The notes beneath the pieces are model-generated. The model saw only the letters and a list, made by a program, of their open reading frames with translations. It was not told where the DNA came from and searched no databases. From Entomortierella parvispora (taxonomy: Eukaryota; Mortierellomycota; Mortierellomycetes; Mortierellales; Mortierellaceae), in NCBI GenBank assembly GCA_963573315.1, contig OY752141.1, positions 2,542,001-2,606,000 on the forward strand: DNA of 64,000 nucleotides. Direction: 5' to 3'. Position 1 is the first letter of the stretch. The number at the start of each line of letters is the position of its first letter. This document shows positions 58,562 through 64,000 of the stretch, one piece after another. The position numbers and the translations under genes are program-made.

Positions 58562-60475
58562 TTAGAACCGTCCCGGATGTCCTGGAGCGCCTCCCTGAGG
58601 GAATTGTGCTGGATGCTGTTGAGGGTGGCCCTGAGGGACTCCTTGTGGTGGAGGAGGAGGAACCTGTTGTGGGTGACCTCCGAGCAATTCTTGCAACTTC
58701 TTTTGGTTCTTGGCTGTCATGTAATGGAAAACAGCCTCGTTGACCCACTGTTGGTTGTAGAACTCTGAATGTCTCTGTTCCTCCAAGTTAACATGTGATT
58801 CTCCCAGGATGACCTATAACATAAGAATTGTTAGGAGAGTGTTTCCTCAGTTGATTGATGGTAATGCCCGAATGGATATTTCCTTCTTCAGCTCCAGATC
58901 GAGACAATGATCCTCACCTCCAAGTCCCTGCTTTGAGATGCAATCCAGCGTTCCAAAAAGTCTGAGGGGTCGTTGGCGAATCGAAGCAAAAAGTCGCGTT
59001 TTGTCTTGGAGTTGTTCATGGACTGGATATATTGCATGATCTGTTCATCATAGGCATGGATCTGCTTGGGGAGAGATCCTGTCATGGAGCTCATAGCTGT
59101 GGAGGAGATCAATGACGAGATCTTTGTCTTCACGGTTGGGTCATCCACTTCTACATCGAGATCGTAACAATGTGATGACAAATGGTAAGGCTTGTCCACG
59201 CGAACGGTATATTCCAGCACAATGGGGTCAGGAGGAGAAAGGAAGCGACCAATCAACTCTGGCAATGAAGGGAAAGAGATCTTTGGTTGATTAAAAAGCT
59301 ATTTCATTTTAACCAAGAAAACACTGGATTAGTTGGGGTCGCAAAGAGGTATTGTTTCCATCAATCCAAATAGCCCATAAATAGCAGACAAGGTTCCTTA
59401 CAGCTGCAAGCTTCTGGTCGCAATTGATATTCCTCTTGTCCTCTGGATCCTGAAGTTGATGAAATTTGATATACTGCCACAGTGCCATCATGATACCGGG
59501 TCGTGTCTCCACATCAATCGCCAAAATGTCTGCCAATTCTGGGCTCAATTTGAACCGTTCTGGTGAATTGTCCAAATGCAAGATGACCTTGACCTTTACG
59601 TTCTCATCTCCATGACGTTTGATCTCAAATCCATCGACATCCGCCTGTGTTGGTGACTTGTGCCATTCTACAAAATTGCCGTTGGGGTAGAGGTTCGAGT
59701 CGCGATCCAGTTCAATCATGACAGATTTGAAGAAACTCGAAAACTTTCTGCTAGTCTGTTTGTTCTTGTAGGCTGAAGCATTGACCTCCTGCGAGTGGAA
59801 AATATCAATAAACAAGTCAGTCTGCTAGAACGATACTCCTGGAGTGCGAGAATAGAAAAAATAATAATCTTACATCAACGAGACGTCCCTCAACCTTCAA
59901 TGTCCATGAAGGAGTTGGTCCGCTGTCCAGCGTAGGCTCCTCGTCATCTGATTCTGGGGTCTCCTGGTCGTGCGAGAGGTTCGAGATGAAGACACGAAGA
60001 GTACGCTTGGTCTGTAGGATAGTAAACAAAGGGAGGCGTATGCGTCAGCTCCTGAGAAAATACGGCAAGATTCATTGACACTGTTGATTATGTCTTGCTG
60101 GCCGCGAATGCTAACCTTGACAGGTTTGTTGAGGGTCTCTTGCAAATCCAGGCGCTTCCTCATGATGGTAGCATCCAGCTTCTTTTCGAAATCCAGCAGT
60201 TCCGTATAAAGTTTTGATTCAGGGACAATGGCTTCAATCTAAGGCGGATGAAGGGTTATAATGGCTGGTTAACAACCTGTTCGCCCCAAGGACAGGAATA
60301 AAAAGGACCGTAGACGCGCTCTGTCCTGAATAAAGTGAGATTGAGTGAGATGGCAATCTGATCAAGACGAACGTGCCTTTGAAGAGATTTGGTTGTCGTT
60401 GGGGCGCTTCCTCTTTGCCTTTGCGACGAGGACGGGCAGATCGACAGCCGAGGAGCGTTTCCGTGCGGGATCCAT
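58562..60475 (-). CDS. BAF60/Rsc6/Snf12-type chromatin remodeller subunit (SWIB domain)
   Basis: An accessory subunit of SWI/SNF or RSC complexes. Exons are 60377-60475, 60116-60238, 59874-60011, 59402-59788, 58918-59298 and 58562-58813, about 459 residues. Order: a basic N-terminus (MDPARKRSSA, KAKRKRP), a helical segment (LDATIMRKRLDLQETLNKP), the conserved TKRTLRVFISNL, then the SWIB core LSPELADILAIDVETRPGIMM and WQYIKFHQLQD. The BAF60 C-terminal region follows (LSPPDPIVLEYTV), then a P/Q/G-rich tail. Intron 1 starts with GC (AAG|GCACGT). The next GT would break phase, so a GC-AG intron is inferred. The symbol is not assigned because Rsc6 and Snf12 cannot be separated by eye. Confidence 0.93.
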
Positions 60476-60742
60476 GAGGCTGTGTGTAGAATAAAGAATG
60501 GCAGAGAAGGGACGAGCGAGAGCAGAAGGATGCAGCGCAACGGATGAATGAAGACAAAGTGGCGGCAAAGGGGTGTGAGGAGTCGTTATTTCCAGCTGGT
60601 ATTTCGCGCGATCCACGTCACTCTTTTCATCTGTGCATGGAAATAACGCACTCGGAGCTCAGTCCTCTTTCCCCTTGAGCACGATTCGGATGGTGCGATC
60701 CCATTCCCTTCACCTCCCTTCTCTCCACTCTCGACTCGCACC
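60476..60742. promoter_or_regulatory. Divergent promoter BAF60 / mini-gene
   Basis: 267 bp between start codons, with C/T-rich sequence at 60660-60740. No TATA box was recognised. Confidence 0.4.
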
Positions 60743-61335
60743 ATGGTCTTCCAGTACATTGTAAGTCCTCTCCGGACTGGTCCCTTTTATCCTCCTAGTC
60801 GCTTATTGTGTTCATCGGGACCCAGCCTGCTCACCTCTTACCCGACCCGACCTTCTCCTGTGATGAACTGATGGAGGCCTTGCTCGGACTTTTTTGATCA
60901 GATCCCCCCGTGCAGCACAAACTCACCCTCTGCCATCCGCTTCTCGTCCTAATACCATCTGCTTCAAATAGAGACGCGTCGCTCATAGCAACCCATACAT
61001 CTTCACCAGTTTCGTGGTTGCCGCCATCGGTAAAGACACCTAAGGATTTCAGCGTATCGAAAAGATATTTACAACCTGGATACTTACCGCTTCTTGTAAT
61101 TAATTTCACTCTGCAAGGACCCGTCTTGGTTGTTGCTGTTCCCCCTCTCCGCGAGAGCCAGGGATACACTAGACCCGCCCGTATTCCCGAGACCTACCCT
61201 CGTAAGAATGGATATGCAATTGCGCGATTCCTTTTTTTTAAAAAGCCTTTGGCGACAAATCTTTTAACACTGTATTTTCTTGTTTTCTTAGTCCCCAACC
61301 GTGCTCGCAACCCCCCTTCAGGATATGAAGATTAA
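60743..61335 (+). CDS. Small spliced gene, middle exon uncertain
   Basis: ATG at 60743 starts MVFQYI, followed at once by a strong GTAAGT donor (60761). The last two exons are firm: one ends at 61201 (IPETYP, donor GTAAGA). The other is 61292-61335 (LPNRARNPPSGYED, stop at 61333-61335). The middle exon could start at 61162 (GYTRPARIPETYP; about 33 residues in total) or at 60916 (about 115 residues in total), both in phase. The product has no recognisable domain. The short version resembles a small mitochondrial subunit in size and composition, without a family match. The minus strand of 60831-61169 is also open for 112 codons, which leaves the longer exon in doubt. Confidence 0.45.
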
Positions 61336-61914
61336 ATACCAGCAACCCATCGATTAAACAACCACATATGAACCATACAAACCGACGACGGGATAGGAAT
61401 CGATAAACAATACGCTGGAATGTGGATCAGATAATACTCATAGACCAAAAGACGATCGCCCTTTGGACACACCTTTGGACACACCCGCAATGACAAAATA
61501 AAGCCAAAAATAACCGACGCTGCCCGTCTGTTACTCAATTCTTGCCGTAGTTTGAGCCATTGCGCTGTAGTGGACTCGTTGTTGCTGGTTTATTTTCCAG
61601 ATGATCTTACCGACCCAGTCGTGGATATCCTGCTATTTGATGATGTGCTGGTCAAGAATAGTTTATTAATAATTGAACTTACGTATTGCGAATTTGCTTG
61701 TATAGAATTGTAGAGATTTCACGGCCAACTCGAACGGCCAAGACTCATAAGAGCTACAAAAAGAATGTAGACCACTTCCGAATCCAGTGGAGTCTTTTCA
61801 GATCAAAAAGCGGAATTTAGTCACGTGCACACAATTATTGAACTTTTTGTACTGTATGCAAGAAGGGTCCATGCATTGCATTCATAAAACTGCAACTCTG
61901 CTTTGTAGTCATCA
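61336..61914. other. Intergenic upstream of the CENP-B-like gene
   Basis: 579 bp with no supported gene. AAATAA near 61496 is a possible signal for the mini-gene. The 3' half is AT-rich. Confidence 0.4.
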
Positions 61915-63942
61915 ATGAACCCAACATCGATTCTTGCTGACTCGACCCTCGGACAAGGCGCCGTGGACCCAGCGGAGGTTATAGGAGAGACAGGAAGAGG
62001 GAGAGGAGGCCGAAAAGCAGTAGCAGGAGGAGGAGAAGGAGTTGAGGAAGGAGAAGAAGCGTCGGGTCGGTCGACTGCCCTCAAGCGATCGACCTTGACT
62101 GATGCTCAAAAGTACGAGATCTGCGTCTATTTGAAGGAGACGGATGACGGCGGCGAGGAGAAATTGACCCATCGTGCGGTGACCAATTACATTCTCCATC
62201 GGTACAATGTCAAGGTCGACACGTCCACCATCTCTCGACTTCGCAAGACCGCCGACAAGCGGCTCAGCCACGAGAGTCCGAACCCGTTCTCGAAACGCCA
62301 TCGTGCCGTCACCTTTCCCGAACTGGAGAGACGACTGACACACTACATAGAGTCCAATCGAGGAGAGACCCGGATCACAGATTCCATGATCGTGGGCAAG
62401 GCAAAGGAGCTTCGAGACGAACTGACAATTGCGCCAGAGCTCCTCTCGTTCTCGGCAGGATGGCTCAGCAAGTTCAAGATCCGGAACGGACTGAAGATAC
62501 GGCTGAGCGACACGCCCCAGCCACAGCAAGCCGCGCACCCATATCGTCAGCAGCAACACCAACACTCTTTATTGGATGTTGACAACAACGACACGGAAGA
62601 GCTAGCTGCTGTTCTTCCCACTCCTCCGCGACCTATGGTCATTTCGCATGGATCGAGTCCCGGATCCACAAGGTTGCGGACTAAACCGACCCCCATCAGC
62701 AGCAGCAACACATCTACAGAGCAAGGAGCACCGTCCAAAAGGAGAAACCGGGCTAGGAGAGGCGTCAATAAGGATACTATCACGATATCGCCCAGGCCAT
62801 CGCCCTCTGCAGCATCACCCTTGCAGCATTCACCTTCACCTCTTCCTCCATCACCGCCAGTACAGAGCATGGTTGAGTCCAATACTATGGATCAGTATGG
62901 CTCTCAATCTGACATATCTGACATGGACATGGATTTGGATAGAGAGCCTGGCATGGAGGACGATGCAGAAAATAACTTTCCTACTGACCATCTCAAGCCA
63001 ACATTGCCAACGCTCGACTATTCTAGCAACAATTACAACAACGACATTAGAAATGAAAATCCAGCTGTCTCTGTCTCTGAACAACCACTTCCAAGCACAT
63101 CGGATCGGCAACCAAGGTCCAACTCACGGACGCCAATACCCCACAGGAGCATTAACAACAACGACAGCAGCAATCCTGCACCATCCAATGTGGTCCGAAA
63201 AGGCCCTCAGAGTCGCTCTCAGGCTCTACTCTCCAAAATGGCTCGTATTGACGCTGAACTATCTCTCTCTCCTTCGTCCATTCTCGAAGCCGCCAGTGTC
63301 AACAGCACACCAATACCGTCAGCATCCAACACAACACCGCCTTTACCCTATACGATACCCTTAGGATCCACTCGGAGAGAGCCATCGCTTCGCTCTGCTG
63401 CTGTAGCAGCTGTTGCAGCAGCGCCGATGACCCCCTTTGTTGGACAGTATGTTCCACCCTGCTCTTTGTATATACCAACTGCCAGGCCTATGAGTGCTCT
63501 TCCCTCAATGATATCTAGTACAGTGACGTCCGCCATACTCCCATTGCCTTTTACCGTTCCCACTATGGCTTCCACCGCCACGGAAGCGACGAAAGCAGCG
63601 ACCCTTTCTGCCACTCATTCCACGACCCATCTGCCGTTTGCAGCGACAACAACTCCACCAACGACGTCAACATCAGCACTCTCTTCGACAACCTCTGATC
63701 GATCCCATATCCGAGACGTGCCTGTTGAAGCGATGGACGATGAAGATAAGGAGGAGGAGGAGGATGATGAGGGAGAGGAGGAGGAGCCGAGGGTGGACTT
63801 TAAGGAAGCAGTCAACTGTATCAACACTCTGCGGATATTCATGGAACAGCAATCCTTTGAGGTGGAGCAGGTTCATCACCTTCAGCAAATCTATTTGGCC
63901 ATGAAACGGAAACGAAAGAGCTCAAAACCGAGTGGGTCATAA
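61915..63942 (+). CDS. CENP-B/pogo-type DNA-binding protein without transposase domain
   Basis: A single-exon gene of 675 residues. Residues 55-110 form a CENP-B-type N-terminal HTH (LTDAQKYEICVYL, TNYILHRYNVKVDTSTISRL). Residues 125-200 form the second Tc5/CENP-B HTH (FPELERRLTHYIESNRG...LSFSAGWLSKFKIRNGL). In pogo-type transposases a DDE domain follows. Here it is replaced by about 430 residues of S/T/P/N-rich disorder. A C-terminal acidic block (DEDKEEEEDDEGEEEE) and a helix (FKEAVNCINTLRIFMEQQSFEVEQVHHLQ) with a basic end follow, like the dimerisation part of CENP-B relatives (motif given in pieces: FKEAVNCINTL, RIFMEQQSFE). It is thus a domesticated DNA-binding regulator or centromere/ARS-binding factor, by inference. 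AATAAA overlaps the stop. Confidence 0.85.
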   Translation: MNPTSILADSTLGQGAVDPAEVIGETGRGRGGRKAVAGGGEGVEEGEEASGRSTALKRSTLTDAQKYEICVYLKETDDGGEEKLTHRAVTNYILHRYNVKVDTSTISRLRKTADKRLSHESPNPFSKRHRAVTFPELERRLTHYIESNRGETRITDSMIVGKAKELRDELTIAPELLSFSAGWLSKFKIRNGLKIRLSDTPQPQQAAHPYRQQQHQHSLLDVDNNDTEELAAVLPTPPRPMVISHGSSPGSTRLRTKPTPISSSNTSTEQGAPSKRRNRARRGVNKDTITISPRPSPSAASPLQHSPSPLPPSPPVQSMVESNTMDQYGSQSDISDMDMDLDREPGMEDDAENNFPTDHLKPTLPTLDYSSNNYNNDIRNENPAVSVSEQPLPSTSDRQPRSNSRTPIPHRSINNNDSSNPAPSNVVRKGPQSRSQALLSKMARIDAELSLSPSSILEAASVNSTPIPSASNTTPPLPYTIPLGSTRREPSLRSAAVAAVAAAPMTPFVGQYVPPCSLYIPTARPMSALPSMISSTVTSAILPLPFTVPTMASTATEATKAATLSATHSTTHLPFAATTTPPTTSTSALSSTTSDRSHIRDVPVEAMDDEDKEEEEDDEGEEEEPRVDFKEAVNCINTLRIFMEQQSFEVEQVHHLQQIYLAMKRKRKSSKPSGS

Positions 63943-64000
63943 TAAAATCTAGTACAGTCATCTTCATTATTTGTCGATCGGTTTTAGACAATCGTGTTTG

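Overview
The window is nuclear DNA from a filamentous fungus. The genes are short and intron-rich: about 90 introns, mostly 50-110 nt, with GTAAGT/GTATGT donors, a few GC donors and at least one perfect TACTAAC branch point. They include fungal-type RAD18, Rieske protein, NOP10, ACL4 and BAF60. A B12 adenosyltransferase, phytanoyl-CoA dioxygenase-like and F-box/leucine-rich genes point to an early-diverging lineage. Mortierellomycotina is my best guess, by inference only. All gene models were assembled by eye from splice signals and family conservation. Exon coordinates are given because no transcript data were available.

Layout. 0.5-9 kb: NAP1 (-), nucleolar FKBP (-), a zinc-ribbon protein (+), a possible 47-residue gene (+), an aldo-keto reductase (+) and a TOM6-like mini-gene (-). 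9-20 kb: a locus with an 87-bp exact duplication, RAD18 (+), ribosomal protein L33 (-), a conserved-looking orphan (-), acyl-protein thioesterase (+) and cob(I)alamin adenosyltransferase (-). 19.5-28 kb: a ThrE/Prm10-like membrane protein (+), CDC26 (-), importin-7-like (+) and a PhyH-type dioxygenase (+). 28.6-33.3 kb: two broken, related F-box/LRR genes on either side of an ADP/ATP-carrier-like gene. 33.5-45.5 kb: acyl-CoA thioesterase (+), fidgetin-like AAA ATPase (-), Rieske protein (-), centromeric H3 CENP-A (-), POLD2 (-), a secreted or membrane orphan (-) and a 3CxxC zinc-finger protein (+). 46-64 kb: a lipid kinase (+), the divergent H4/H3 pair, BFR2/AATF (-), NOP10 (+), acetylpolyamine amidohydrolase-type deacetylase (-), HIT-finger VPS71/ZNHIT1 (+), ACL4 (+), BAF60/RSC6 (-), an unresolved mini-gene (+) and a CENP-B-type DNA-binding protein (+).

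Functional themes. Chromatin genes are strikingly frequent: NAP1, nucleolar FKBP, CENP-A, H3, H4, VPS71, BAF60, a deacetylase-fold enzyme and a CENP-B-like protein. DNA replication and repair are represented by RAD18, POLD2 and the fidgetin-like ATPase. Ribosome biogenesis is represented by L33, ACL4, BFR2 and NOP10. The rest is mainly mitochondrial, peroxisomal or lipid metabolism. I saw no operons, rRNA, convincing tRNA, CRISPR array or intact transposon. No clear single undescribed system emerged. The best leads are the duplicated exon unit near 9.5-9.9 kb, the L33 intron without GT-AG ends, the broken F-box pair, the carrier with an altered signature, and several unassigned small genes.
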